This document shows, one piece after another, positions 7,646-15,814 of a stretch of 64,000 nucleotides of DNA. Made by a program: the position numbers and the translations under genes. Numbering within the stretch: position 1 is the stretch's first letter; each line of letters starts with the position of its first letter. Source of the stretch: Flavobacterium cupreum (GTDB lineage: Bacteria; Bacteroidota; Bacteroidia; Flavobacteriales; Flavobacteriaceae). The DNA lies in contig NZ_QWDM01000020.1 of NCBI RefSeq assembly GCF_003996965.1, positions 1-64,000 on the forward strand, in the 5' to 3' direction. The notes under the pieces were generated by a model. That model worked only from the letters and a program-made list of their open reading frames with translations. It had not been told where the DNA came from and made no database searches.

Positions 7646-10045
7646 ATGATTACAAACACATCATTAGAGTACAAAGGCGATTTATATCCATCAAAAATTG
7701 TTTCGTATGAACATGAAGGGGATTCCATTTTTTTTCATACTGATAATAAAGTAATACTAAAAGTTACCATTCTCAGAGACAGTTTAATTCGGTTTCGTTT
7801 TACGACAAAAGGCTATTTTAGTAATGATTTTTCGTATGCCATTGATAAAACACAATTGCACGGTTATAACTTTCTTGAACTTACTGAGGAAGAAACCTAT
7901 TTTCAGATCAGAACCAGCAAAGTCAAATGTAAAATTCAGAAAGCAGATCTACGTTTGTCTATATATGATTTAAATGATTTTCTTATTCTGGAAGATGAGC
8001 TTGGTTTTCATTGGGAAGAAAGCTACGAATATGGAGGGAATATCGTAAAAATGAGTAAATCCTCCAAAGACGGGGAATGTTTTTACGGACTTGGAGATAA
8101 GGCCACTCAAATGAATTTGAAAGGCAAAAGGCTGGAAAATTTTGCTACCGATCAATACGCTTTTCAAAAAGAACAGGACCCTTTATATAAGGTAGTTCCG
8201 TTTTATATCGGATTAAATAACAAACAATCCTACGGTATTTTCTTTGATAATACCTTTAGAACGTTTTTTGATTTCTGTCAGGAAAGAAGAAATGTTTCCA
8301 GTTTTTGGGCAGAAGGAGGTGAAATGAATTATTATTTCATTTACGGGCCACAAATGCAGGATGTTGTCACGACCTACACTGATTTGACAGGCAAACCGGA
8401 ATTACCGCCACTTTGGGTTTTAGGGTATCACCAATGTAAATGGAGTTACTATCCGGAAAGCAAAGTAAAAGAAATCACTTCGAAATTCAGGGAACTCAAA
8501 ATTCCGTGCGATGCCATTTATCTGGATATCGATTACATGGAAGGCTTTCGATGTTTTACCTGGAGCAAGGAATATTTTCCGGACCCGAAAAGAATGATTG
8601 CGGAATTGGCCGAAGATGGTTTTAAAACCGTTGTCATTATTGATCCGGGAATAAAAATCGACAAAGAATACTCCGTTTACCAGGAAGCATTAGAGAAAGA
8701 TTATTTCTGTAAAAGAGCCGACGGACCTTATATGAAAGGAAAAGTATGGCCCGGTGAATGTAATTTTCCGGACTATACAAATCCCGCAGTTAGAGAATGG
8801 TGGGCAGGATTATTTAAGGAATTAATTTCAGACTTTGGTGTAAAAGGAGTGTGGAATGATATGAATGAACCAGCCGTTATGGAGGTTCCTAATAAAACTT
8901 TCCCGATGGATGTTCGCCATTCTTACGATGGAAATCCCTGCAGTCACAGAAAAGCGCATAATATTTATGGTACGCAAATGGCCAGAGCAACCTATCATGG
9001 CGTAAAACGATTTGCGTATCCGAAAAGGCCTTTTGTGATTACCAGATCTGCTTATTCAGGTGCGCAGCGCTACACATCATCCTGGACGGGAGACAATGTC
9101 GCAACCTGGGAACATTTATGGATTGCCAATATACAGGTACAAAGAATGTCTATTTCAGGAATGGGCTTTACAGGTTCTGATATTGGAGGTTTCGCCGAAC
9201 AACCCACGGGAGAATTGTACGCACGTTGGATTCAGTTAGGGGTTTTTCATCCGTTTTGCAGGACACATTCTTCGGGAGATCATGGCAATCAGGAACCCTG
9301 GGCGTTTGATGAAGAAGTGATTAATATTACCCGAAAATTTGTTAGCCTCAGATATCAGTTACTGCCATATTTGTACACCATGTTCTGGCAGTATATTGAA
9401 GAAGGTATTCCGATGCTAAAACCATTGGTATACTACGATCAGGAAGACACACAAACGCATTACAGAAATGATGAGTTTATTTTTGGAAATCAAATACTGG
9501 TTTGCCCGATACTTGAGCCTAACGCTGTAGGCAGACGCATGTATATTCCACGTGGAGAATGGTATAACTATTGGACAAACGAGTTTTCGAATGGAGGGCG
9601 TGAAGTCTGGGTGGATACGAAATTTGATGAAATTCCGATTTTTGTAAAAGCGGGAGCTATTATTCCGAAATATCCCGTTCAGCAATATGTAGGAGAGCTT
9701 GAATTTGATGAACTGACACTGGATTTATACTTTAAAAACGGAAAAGAAAAGTCATTTGTTTACGAAGATTCCCAGGATGGTTACGATTATAAAAAAGGAC
9801 GCTACAGTTTTCTTTCCTTAACAGCCATCGGTAAAGAAAAAGAATTAATTGTCCAGCTGCATAAAGAAGGAAAATTTGAAACGAATTACAGTAAATATAA
9901 AATCAATTTAATTGGATTGCCGTTTAAAGTCACCGAAATCGAAATTGATAACGAAAAAGTTGCTTTTGATGAAGTAAGTTTTTCTGAAAGCCATTTTCTA
10001 ATTGTGAATAAGGAATTTAGTGAACTTCATATCATCGGGGAATAG
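7646..10045 (+). CDS. Alpha-glucosidase, glycoside hydrolase family 31
   Basis: A 799-residue GH31 enzyme, a retaining exo-alpha-glucosidase. An N-terminal beta domain (1-240) leads into the catalytic barrel. The nucleophile is Asp405 in WNDMNEPAVM and the acid/base is Asp483 in SWTGDNVATW; SGMGFTGSDIGGF and HPFCRTHSSGDHG are GH31 landmarks. C-terminal beta domains follow (from about 660). No signal peptide is present, so it is probably cytoplasmic. Sitting 198 bp after glgB on the same strand, it may release glucose from glycogen-derived or imported malto-oligosaccharides, but alpha-xylosidase or related activities are not excluded by sequence alone. Confidence 0.92.
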   Translation: MITNTSLEYKGDLYPSKIVSYEHEGDSIFFHTDNKVILKVTILRDSLIRFRFTTKGYFSNDFSYAIDKTQLHGYNFLELTEEETYFQIRTSKVKCKIQKADLRLSIYDLNDFLILEDELGFHWEESYEYGGNIVKMSKSSKDGECFYGLGDKATQMNLKGKRLENFATDQYAFQKEQDPLYKVVPFYIGLNNKQSYGIFFDNTFRTFFDFCQERRNVSSFWAEGGEMNYYFIYGPQMQDVVTTYTDLTGKPELPPLWVLGYHQCKWSYYPESKVKEITSKFRELKIPCDAIYLDIDYMEGFRCFTWSKEYFPDPKRMIAELAEDGFKTVVIIDPGIKIDKEYSVYQEALEKDYFCKRADGPYMKGKVWPGECNFPDYTNPAVREWWAGLFKELISDFGVKGVWNDMNEPAVMEVPNKTFPMDVRHSYDGNPCSHRKAHNIYGTQMARATYHGVKRFAYPKRPFVITRSAYSGAQRYTSSWTGDNVATWEHLWIANIQVQRMSISGMGFTGSDIGGFAEQPTGELYARWIQLGVFHPFCRTHSSGDHGNQEPWAFDEEVINITRKFVSLRYQLLPYLYTMFWQYIEEGIPMLKPLVYYDQEDTQTHYRNDEFIFGNQILVCPILEPNAVGRRMYIPRGEWYNYWTNEFSNGGREVWVDTKFDEIPIFVKAGAIIPKYPVQQYVGELEFDELTLDLYFKNGKEKSFVYEDSQDGYDYKKGRYSFLSLTAIGKEKELIVQLHKEGKFETNYSKYKINLIGLPFKVTEIEIDNEKVAFDEVSFSESHFLIVNKEFSELHIIGE

Positions 10046-10101
10046 TCGAATTTTTGATATGTTTATGTTAAATTATGTAAATGATGATTTTATAATAATC
10101 G

Positions 10102-10109
10102 TATTTTTG
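10102..10109 (+). promoter_or_regulatory. Possible -7 box for the M48 gene
   Basis: TATTTTTG matches TAnnTTTG, 21 bases before the ATG. No TTG lies at 17-23 bases upstream, so support is partial. Confidence 0.4.
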
Positions 10110-10130
10110 TTTTGCTAAATACGAAAAATT

Positions 10131-10940
10131 ATGAAAAAATATTTAATAGGAGGAATATTTACTATTCTTTTGGTTGCTTGTGCAACAAATCCAATTACAG
10201 GAAAACAAAATTTGAATTTTGTATCCAACAGCGAATTGTTTCCGTCTTCTTTTCAGCAATACAATCAGTTTTTAACTGAAAATAAAGTCATTACAGGTAC
10301 AGCCGATGCTAAAAGAGTAGATGTTGTAGGATCCAGAATTAAAGCTGCTGCAGAGAAATACCTGAAATTTTTAGGACAGGGTCAGTATTTACAGGATTAT
10401 CGCTGGGAATATAAACTGGTAGACAATAAGGAAGTTAATGCGTGGTGTCTGCCGGGAGGTAAGATTGTGGTTTATTCGGGAATTTTGCCGGTAACCCAAA
10501 ATGATGCCGGTTTAGCAACCGTTATGGGGCACGAAGTTTCGCATGCTTTAGCGAATCACGGTGCACAAAGAATGAGTGCGGCACAATTGCAGCAAATTGG
10601 CGGTGTAGCCCTTGGAGCTGCTACAAGTGGCAAATCAGAGCAGACACAACAAATATTTTCACAAGCATACGGACTTGGGACAGAGGTTGGAGTAATGCTT
10701 CCCTTTAGCAGAGGAAATGAAACAGAGGCCGATAAAATAGGATTGACTTTAATGGCCATTGCAGGTTATAATCCTGATGACGCTGTTTCGTTCTGGAGCA
10801 GAATGTCTGCTAAATCAGGTGGAGGATCAACACCCGAGTTTATGAGTACACACCCGTCAGATGCGACAAGAATTGCCAATATAAAATCACTAATTCCGGA
10901 AGCAAAAGCAACCGCGCTTAAAGTAGGAGTTATAAAATAA
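10131..10940 (+). CDS. M48 family metallopeptidase lipoprotein
   Basis: A 269-residue zinc protease of the M48 (Ste24/BepA/LoiP-like) family. The N terminus is a lipoprotein signal with lipobox LLVAC and acylated Cys17, so it is anchored to the envelope, facing the periplasm. The active site HEVSH (134-138) supplies two zinc-binding histidines and the catalytic Glu135; the third ligand lies in NETEADKIG (196-204). The C-terminal MSTHPSDATRI motif is typical of the BepA/LoiP group, which takes part in outer-membrane protein quality control. It stands alone, with its own terminator. Confidence 0.92.
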   Translation: MKKYLIGGIFTILLVACATNPITGKQNLNFVSNSELFPSSFQQYNQFLTENKVITGTADAKRVDVVGSRIKAAAEKYLKFLGQGQYLQDYRWEYKLVDNKEVNAWCLPGGKIVVYSGILPVTQNDAGLATVMGHEVSHALANHGAQRMSAAQLQQIGGVALGAATSGKSEQTQQIFSQAYGLGTEVGVMLPFSRGNETEADKIGLTLMAIAGYNPDDAVSFWSRMSAKSGGGSTPEFMSTHPSDATRIANIKSLIPEAKATALKVGVIK

Positions 10941-10960
10941 ACGTATTTTTTACGTATCTC

Positions 10961-10998
10961 AAAAAGAGGTTATTTACTAGGTAGATAACCTCTTTTTT
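10961..10998 (+). terminator. Rho-independent terminator
   Basis: Stem aaaaagaggttat (10961-10973) with ataacctctttttt (10985-10998), ending in a T run, 20 bases after the M48 protease stop. Confidence 0.9.
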
Positions 10999-11004
10999 AG
11001 TTTT

Positions 11005-11079
11005 CAGTCTCAGTCTGAGTCTCGGTTTGAAACTTGAAACTTGAAACTGAAAACTGTGACTGAAAACTGCGACTGCGAC
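11005..11079. repeat. Short tandem word repeats (6- and 7-mers)
   Basis: CAGTCT-type hexamers (11005-11022) are followed by TTGAAAC heptamers (three exact units at 11027-11047) and then TGAAAAC and TGCGAC variants. The same words recur at 47607-47725 and near 62830. No coding function is visible. Confidence 0.8.
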
Positions 11080-11176
11080 TACACACATAAAAAAAAAATA
11101 AAGTTCTTAATACTGTAGTAATGAATTCTTAATAAAAATTAGATAAATTCGTAGCTTAATTAACCGAACCATTTCT

Positions 11177-12502
11177 ATGAAAAATTTACAAAAGGGAGAT
11201 AAAAAATTGCTAAATGCCTGGGCATTTTATGATTGGGCCAATTCTGTTTACACATTAACAATTGCATCAGCAGTATTTCCAATTTTTTATGAAGCTCTAT
11301 TTTCCGAACGCGATCATTATATTGATGTTTTCGGAATGCATTTAAAAAATTCTGCCCTGATTAGTTTTATAACAGCAGCGGCATTTTTGGTTGTTTCGTT
11401 TATTTCTCCTTTGTTATCCGGAATTGCAGATTATGTGGGCAACAAGAAATCATTTATGAAGTTCTTTTGTTACGTGGGCGCTTTATCCTGTATGGGTCTA
11501 TACTGGTTTGATCTTACGGATATATATGTGGGATTGTTATTTTATTTCTTAGGATTGATAGGGTATTGGGGTAGCCTGGTTTTCTATAATTCATATCTGC
11601 CTGATATTGCTTTTCCGGAGCAGCAGGATAAAATTAGCGCCAAAGGTTATTCGTTGGGATATATCGGAAGTGTTATTCTTTTAATCGTCAATCTGGCGAT
11701 GATTATGAAACCAAAACTTTTTGGAATTAGTGGAACCGATGGCGAAGCAGCGATGAAAGCGATGCGATATTCTTTTATAATGGTCGGAGTCTGGTGGATT
11801 CTTTTCAGTCAGTATACATATTATTTTTTACCAAAGGGAAGTAAGGAAACCGGACAAAAATTGACAAAAAACGTATTGTTTAACGGTTTCAAAGAGTTAA
11901 AAAAAGTCTGGGCTTTGTTAAAAGAAAATATTCCTTTAAAGCGTTATTTAGGAAGTTTCTTTGTTTCAAGCATGGCGGTACAAACCGTGATGTTGGTAGC
12001 CACTTATTTTGGTGCACAGGAAATTCAGTGGGCTTCCAAAGAAGAAAGTACTATCGGTCTGATTATTTGTATTCTGTTAATACAGCTGGTAGCTGTTTTA
12101 GGAGCGTTTTTGACTTCCAGGGCTTCGGATAAATGGGGTAATATTCCAACCCTAATCGTGATCAATATCATTTGGGCTGTATTTTGTGCCCTTGCTTATT
12201 TTATAACATTACCGATGCATTTTTACGCGATGGCGACTATGGCCGGACTGGTAATGGGGGGAATTCAGGCGTTGTCTCGTTCTACCTATTCTAAATTATT
12301 GCCTGAGACAGAAGACACCGCTTCATTTTTTAGTTTCTATGATGTAGCGGAAAAAATCGGAATTGTAATCGGAATGTGCGTTTACGGAATTATCGATCAG
12401 ATTACCGGCAGTCCTCGTGCTGCTATTGTAATATTGGGAGTATTCTTCGTAACAGCTATTTTTCTGTTGAGAAGGATTCCTAAAAATGCCACTTCAAAAT
12501 AA
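11177..12502 (+). CDS. MFS transporter of the UMF1/Atg22-like family
   Basis: A 441-residue polytopic membrane protein with about 12 hydrophobic segments. The opening LLNAWAFYDWANSVYTLTIASAVFP is the UMF1 (Atg22-like) signature, with a cytoplasmic central loop (about 215-245) and the second-half motif GGIQALSRSTYSKLLPE that corresponds to the MFS loop motif of this family. Bacterial members are little characterised and the substrate is unknown; yeast Atg22 exports amino acids from the vacuole. It is monocistronic, bounded by a terminator hairpin on each side. Confidence 0.85.
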   Translation: MKNLQKGDKKLLNAWAFYDWANSVYTLTIASAVFPIFYEALFSERDHYIDVFGMHLKNSALISFITAAAFLVVSFISPLLSGIADYVGNKKSFMKFFCYVGALSCMGLYWFDLTDIYVGLLFYFLGLIGYWGSLVFYNSYLPDIAFPEQQDKISAKGYSLGYIGSVILLIVNLAMIMKPKLFGISGTDGEAAMKAMRYSFIMVGVWWILFSQYTYYFLPKGSKETGQKLTKNVLFNGFKELKKVWALLKENIPLKRYLGSFFVSSMAVQTVMLVATYFGAQEIQWASKEESTIGLIICILLIQLVAVLGAFLTSRASDKWGNIPTLIVINIIWAVFCALAYFITLPMHFYAMATMAGLVMGGIQALSRSTYSKLLPETEDTASFFSFYDVAEKIGIVIGMCVYGIIDQITGSPRAAIVILGVFFVTAIFLLRRIPKNATSK

Positions 12503-12525
12503 TATAGCTTTTAAAATATAGTAAG

Positions 12526-12563
12526 AAGACCTGACGCATACTTTAGTATGCGCCAGGTCTTTT
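12526..12563 (+). terminator. Terminator hairpin
   Basis: A long stem, aagacctgacgcatac with gtatgcgccaggtctt, has one mismatch and is followed by TTT. It lies 23 bases after the MFS gene and may also help stop the convergent operon. Confidence 0.75.
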
Positions 12564-12644
12564 AAAAAAAAAAAATTTCATTTTAAATTTCATTTTAGGA
12601 TTTATTCAAAATATCATTCAAAGAATATAAAGAAGCCGTTTTTT

Positions 12645-13376
12645 TTAGGCTTTCGAAATACTTCCTGATCCGCTGACTTTCGTGTCTTTTGTTTTTGGAT
12701 TACCCACGTATTCAATGTCACCCGAGCCCGAAACTCTTGCTTTTAGGTTTTCACTGCAAAATACTTTACCGTCACCTGAACCCGAAATGGTGATATCTAC
12801 ATTTTTAGCTTTTAATGAAGCCGCATCAATATCTCCGGAACCGGATAATTTCGTTACGAAATTTCCAGTATTTCCTTTTAAGACAATATCTCCGGAACCG
12901 CTTACCGCAAGGTTAAATTTTGTCGCATCAATAGCCAGATTTAAATCGCCGGAACCAGATAGTGCCGCCGAAAAAGAATCCGATTTTATAGTGCTTTTTG
13001 ATCGTATGTCTCCTGAACCTGAAAGTGAAATAGCGGCTATTTTTTCAAAAGGTATGGTTACCTGAACTGTTTTTCCGCTGCCTGGACTAATGTTTGTATT
13101 TTTCTCGGTATAAATTTTAAGCACATTGCCCTCCACTTCAACTTTAATATAGGCTTGTAAATTTTCTTCGGCTTTTACAGTGATCGCTCCTTCTTTTCCC
13201 GATACCAAATCCACATCAAAGAAACCGGAAACCTTAATTTCGTCATATCCGCCTGTCGAGCGATTATTGGTTACCACTTTTCCGTTTCCTTTTATTTTGG
13301 TTTTAGACCACTGAGCATTGGCTGCCGTGCTAAGAAGAAATATACCGCAAATTAATAGTTTGATTGACTTTTTCAT
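12645..13376 (-). CDS. Secreted head GIN domain protein (DUF2807)
   Basis: A 243-residue protein with a clear signal peptide (cleavage near NAQ, residue 21). The mature part is the DUF2807 (head GIN) domain: seven SGSGD or SGSGS turns spaced about 18-20 residues apart, predicting a regular beta-solenoid with an identical turn stacked on one edge. It is probably periplasmic or surface-exposed; no enzyme motif is present. It is the last gene of the operon ECF sigma, membrane anti-sigma-like protein, Tyr-Gly repeat protein, DUF2807 (19 bp after the previous gene), which suggests a role as an effector or sensor of that envelope-stress unit. Confidence 0.85.
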   Translation of the reverse strand: MKKSIKLLICGIFLLSTAANAQWSKTKIKGNGKVVTNNRSTGGYDEIKVSGFFDVDLVSGKEGAITVKAEENLQAYIKVEVEGNVLKIYTEKNTNISPGSGKTVQVTIPFEKIAAISLSGSGDIRSKSTIKSDSFSAALSGSGDLNLAIDATKFNLAVSGSGDIVLKGNTGNFVTKLSGSGDIDAASLKAKNVDITISGSGDGKVFCSENLKARVSGSGDIEYVGNPKTKDTKVSGSGSISKA

Positions 13377-13395
13377 TTTTTGACTGATTTTATGA

Positions 13396-14457
13396 TTATT
13401 GTTTTTTGATTAATGTTACATTTCCGTAATTTGAAATAATAACGACTTTGTTCTGGCCTTTTTTCTTATTGTATCCGCTTACCCTTTTACTTGCATTTTT
13501 GCTTTCGTTAACGGAGACATCCAAAGAATTGTCACTTTTTATATTTCCATATTTAGTATTAATGTCAAAATCAAAAGAATAATTGGTATCATACCCCAAT
13601 GAAACGTCTGAATAACCCGAGGTGACATTGATATTGTTGGCCTTTTCGTTTATGATCCCAACATTTAGTTTACTGTAATTAAGATCTGAGATCAATGTGT
13701 TTGAAATCTCTGCAATGCTAACAGTCAGATAATTACCTGCTCCTGTAACGCTGCCCATTTTTTGAAATTTAAATGTCCCGTAATTGCAGTCGTATTTTAT
13801 GTTCTGGCCGTCACCAACCACAAGATCGGTATAATTGGTATCAAGATTGATTTTTCCGGCATCCGTAATTCGTAAACCGGAATAGCGTGCTTCAATATTT
13901 CCACCTTTAATGTATTCAATGTTTGAATTCTGGCAATATTCAATATGCACAGTGTTTGCACTTCCGTTTAGTTTTCCCAGGCTTATTTTGCCGTATTTGC
14001 AGAAGATATCAGTTGTTGAAGCTAAATCGCCCGCAATAATATTTCCGTATTTATTGCTAAGTTTTACGGTTCCGTTTTTTGGGATTTTAATCACATAATT
14101 AATCTCAAAACTGTTACTGCTTCCTTTACTTTTTATCGAGGAATTTCCGGTAGAAGTAACAGCGGAAACCAGTGATTTTAAGGCTGTAATTTCAACATCA
14201 ATACTGTTCAGTCTTTCGTTTACCCAGTTTTCATTTCCTCCTGTTACTTTTATGGTAATGTCAAGATCAATTTTATCTTCATCCCATGTTGTTACGGTGA
14301 TATTTCCATATTTATTATCGATATCAATTCCTGCATTCGAATTAACAAGGTATGTTTTTTTTATGGTCTTTTGCTTTGAAATAAAAGTGTCATCATTTGC
14401 AAATCCCAAAAATGGAATCAAAATGAATAAAATCAGTATGTTATAGTGTTTTTTCAT
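13396..14457 (-). CDS. Secreted repetitive beta-solenoid protein (DUF4097-like)
   Basis: A 353-residue protein with a signal peptide (1-20). It contains about nine copies of a short motif of the type (N/K)YGNI, for example NKYGNITV, NKYGNIIAG, CKYGKISLG and SNYGNVTL, spaced roughly 20-30 residues apart. This fits a beta-solenoid like the DUF4097/DUF2807 adhesin-type domains. Two cysteines (in FCKYG and EYCQN) lie close together. It overlaps the upstream anti-sigma-like gene by 17 bases and precedes the DUF2807 gene by 19, so it is translated from one operon mRNA. Function is unknown; a cell-envelope role is inferred. Confidence 0.75.
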   Translation of the reverse strand: MKKHYNILILFILIPFLGFANDDTFISKQKTIKKTYLVNSNAGIDIDNKYGNITVTTWDEDKIDLDITIKVTGGNENWVNERLNSIDVEITALKSLVSAVTSTGNSSIKSKGSSNSFEINYVIKIPKNGTVKLSNKYGNIIAGDLASTTDIFCKYGKISLGKLNGSANTVHIEYCQNSNIEYIKGGNIEARYSGLRITDAGKINLDTNYTDLVVGDGQNIKYDCNYGTFKFQKMGSVTGAGNYLTVSIAEISNTLISDLNYSKLNVGIINEKANNINVTSGYSDVSLGYDTNYSFDFDINTKYGNIKSDNSLDVSVNESKNASKRVSGYNKKKGQNKVVIISNYGNVTLIKKQ

Positions 14458-14980
14458 GTGTAGTGTTTTTTAAATTTTCGTTTTCTTCAATTCTTTGCAA
14501 AACGGTCTGCAAAAAAGAGATTCTTGTTTGCAGGTTGCTAATCATAGCGTAAATAATTTGTTTGTTTTCGCCGTTTTTTTGCAATTCATTTATGATCTTC
14601 TGATAATCGGCATCAAAGACTTTCATCTGTTTTAATGCATCGTTAATGATCTGCTCGTTTTCCGGCGAACTTTTTTCTTTTAATTTCACCAGTTCATTAT
14701 CAATTAGAATATTGAAAATTGAATCGGTTCTTTTGGTTTCATTCGATGCAAATTTGAATTCTTTCGGTTTTTGGTTATTGTTGTAAAAAACAGATATTCC
14801 CAGCAACAGGACTATCGAAGCAGCAATTCCCCAAACAGCGTAATAATTCTTCTTAGGCTTCTTTTTTTTATTTAATTTATTCAGGAAGTCAAGCTGATGG
14901 TCCGGATTCATCTCTTCAACATCCCACTGATTTTCAAATTTTTTAAACAATTGATCTACGTTTTCATTTTCCTTTTTCAT
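14441..14980 (-). CDS. Single-pass membrane protein, probable anti-sigma factor
   Basis: A 179-residue protein with a charged cytoplasmic N terminus (1-45, with DQLFKKFENQWDVEEM), one transmembrane helix (46-66) and a helical periplasmic part rich in Glu and Lys. No zinc-binding anti-sigma motif (HxxxCxxC) is present. Identification rests on topology and position: it starts within the last four bases of an ECF sigma gene and overlaps the next gene by 17 bases, as anti-sigma factors usually do. It would hold the sigma factor inactive until an envelope signal arrives. Confidence in the gene is high, in the function moderate. Confidence 0.65.
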   Translation of the reverse strand: MKKENENVDQLFKKFENQWDVEEMNPDHQLDFLNKLNKKKKPKKNYYAVWGIAASIVLLLGISVFYNNNQKPKEFKFASNETKRTDSIFNILIDNELVKLKEKSSPENEQIINDALKQMKVFDADYQKIINELQKNGENKQIIYAMISNLQTRISFLQTVLQRIEENENLKNTTHEKTL

Positions 14981-15531
14981 ATTTCCTCTAATTTTTTTCG
15001 TAAGCTTTCTTTGGCCCTGCTTAGTGTTGTTCTGCAGTTGGCATAAGTAATGTTTAGAATTTCGCTGATTTCTTCCTGATCGTAACCTTCAATATAAAAA
15101 AGGGTTAAGACCATGCGGTAGTTGTCTTTTAATCCTGAAATTACATCCAGGACCTGTTTCACTTTTAGTGAATTCAAATCTATGTTCTCAGAGAAAAAAC
15201 TGTCGTTTTCTTCTGTTTTGTATAAAGTCTTGCTCAGATCTTCTACCTGAAAAGCGTTATTCTTTTTATAAAAGTCAATGCTGTAATTGACAATTATTTT
15301 TTTCAACCACGCCCCAAAAGCAACTTCCTGCTTGTAGTCGTTTATTTTTGTAAATGCTTTCAAAAAGCCTTCCTGCATGACGTCCTGCGCAAAATGTTCG
15401 TCTTTTACAATTCTGTAAGCTACATTGTACATGGCTTTACAGTAACGATTGTAAACTTCGAATTGTGCTTTTTGATTATTCTCTTTACAAAGCGTGATTA
15501 ATTCTTCGATATTTTGGTTTGTTATATTCAA
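14977..15531 (-). CDS. ECF-type RNA polymerase sigma factor
   Basis: A 184-residue sigma-70 family protein. Region 2 is at about 27-90 (YNVAYRIVKDEHFAQDVMQEGFLKAF, with the core-binding helix) and region 4 at 133-180, with the helix-turn-helix EEISEILNITYANCRTTLSRAK. There are no regions 1 or 3, as in ECF sigmas. The only usable start is TTG at 15531, because an in-frame stop lies just upstream; the resulting N terminus MNITNQNIEEL is normal for the family. It heads a four-gene minus-strand operon and overlaps the next gene by four bases. It probably transcribes its own operon and envelope genes. Confidence 0.9.
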   Translation of the reverse strand: MNITNQNIEELITLCKENNQKAQFEVYNRYCKAMYNVAYRIVKDEHFAQDVMQEGFLKAFTKINDYKQEVAFGAWLKKIIVNYSIDFYKKNNAFQVEDLSKTLYKTEENDSFFSENIDLNSLKVKQVLDVISGLKDNYRMVLTLFYIEGYDQEEISEILNITYANCRTTLSRAKESLRKKLEEI

Positions 15532-15675
15532 GTACTGGTTGCTGGTTTTTTATAATGACTTGACTTTTTTTGGTTTGTTACAGTTTGCATAAAATTAATT
15601 GTATTTTTTTTTAAAACTTCTGTTTTTATGGTAATTTGAATGCTGTTCCTAATTTCAAAACTGTCTTTTTTGCTT

Positions 15676-15691
15676 TTGGCACAATGATTGT
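15676..15691 (+). promoter_or_regulatory. Possible sigma-54-type promoter upstream of lon
   Basis: TTGGCAC, five bases, TTGT resembles the -24/-12 consensus TGGCAC-N5-TTGC, with ten bases between the GG (15678-15679) and the -12 GT (15690-15691). It differs from consensus only in the last C. It lies 124 bases before the lon ATG. A chance match in AT-rich DNA cannot be excluded. Confidence 0.35.
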
Positions 15692-15814
15692 CTATTTTTA
15701 TGGCCTATCTTGTAAAGGATACACTTATGATTGTTTGGCTTAAAAGGGCAGCATCTGGGATTATGTTTACAATTAGAATGAAACTTTTAATGACAAAACG
15801 ACTTATACATTATT

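Noticed and set aside
12682..13065. Plus-strand ORF with SPEPE repeats
   Set aside because: It is the antisense of the SGSGD repeats in the DUF2807 gene and has no signal or promoter of its own.
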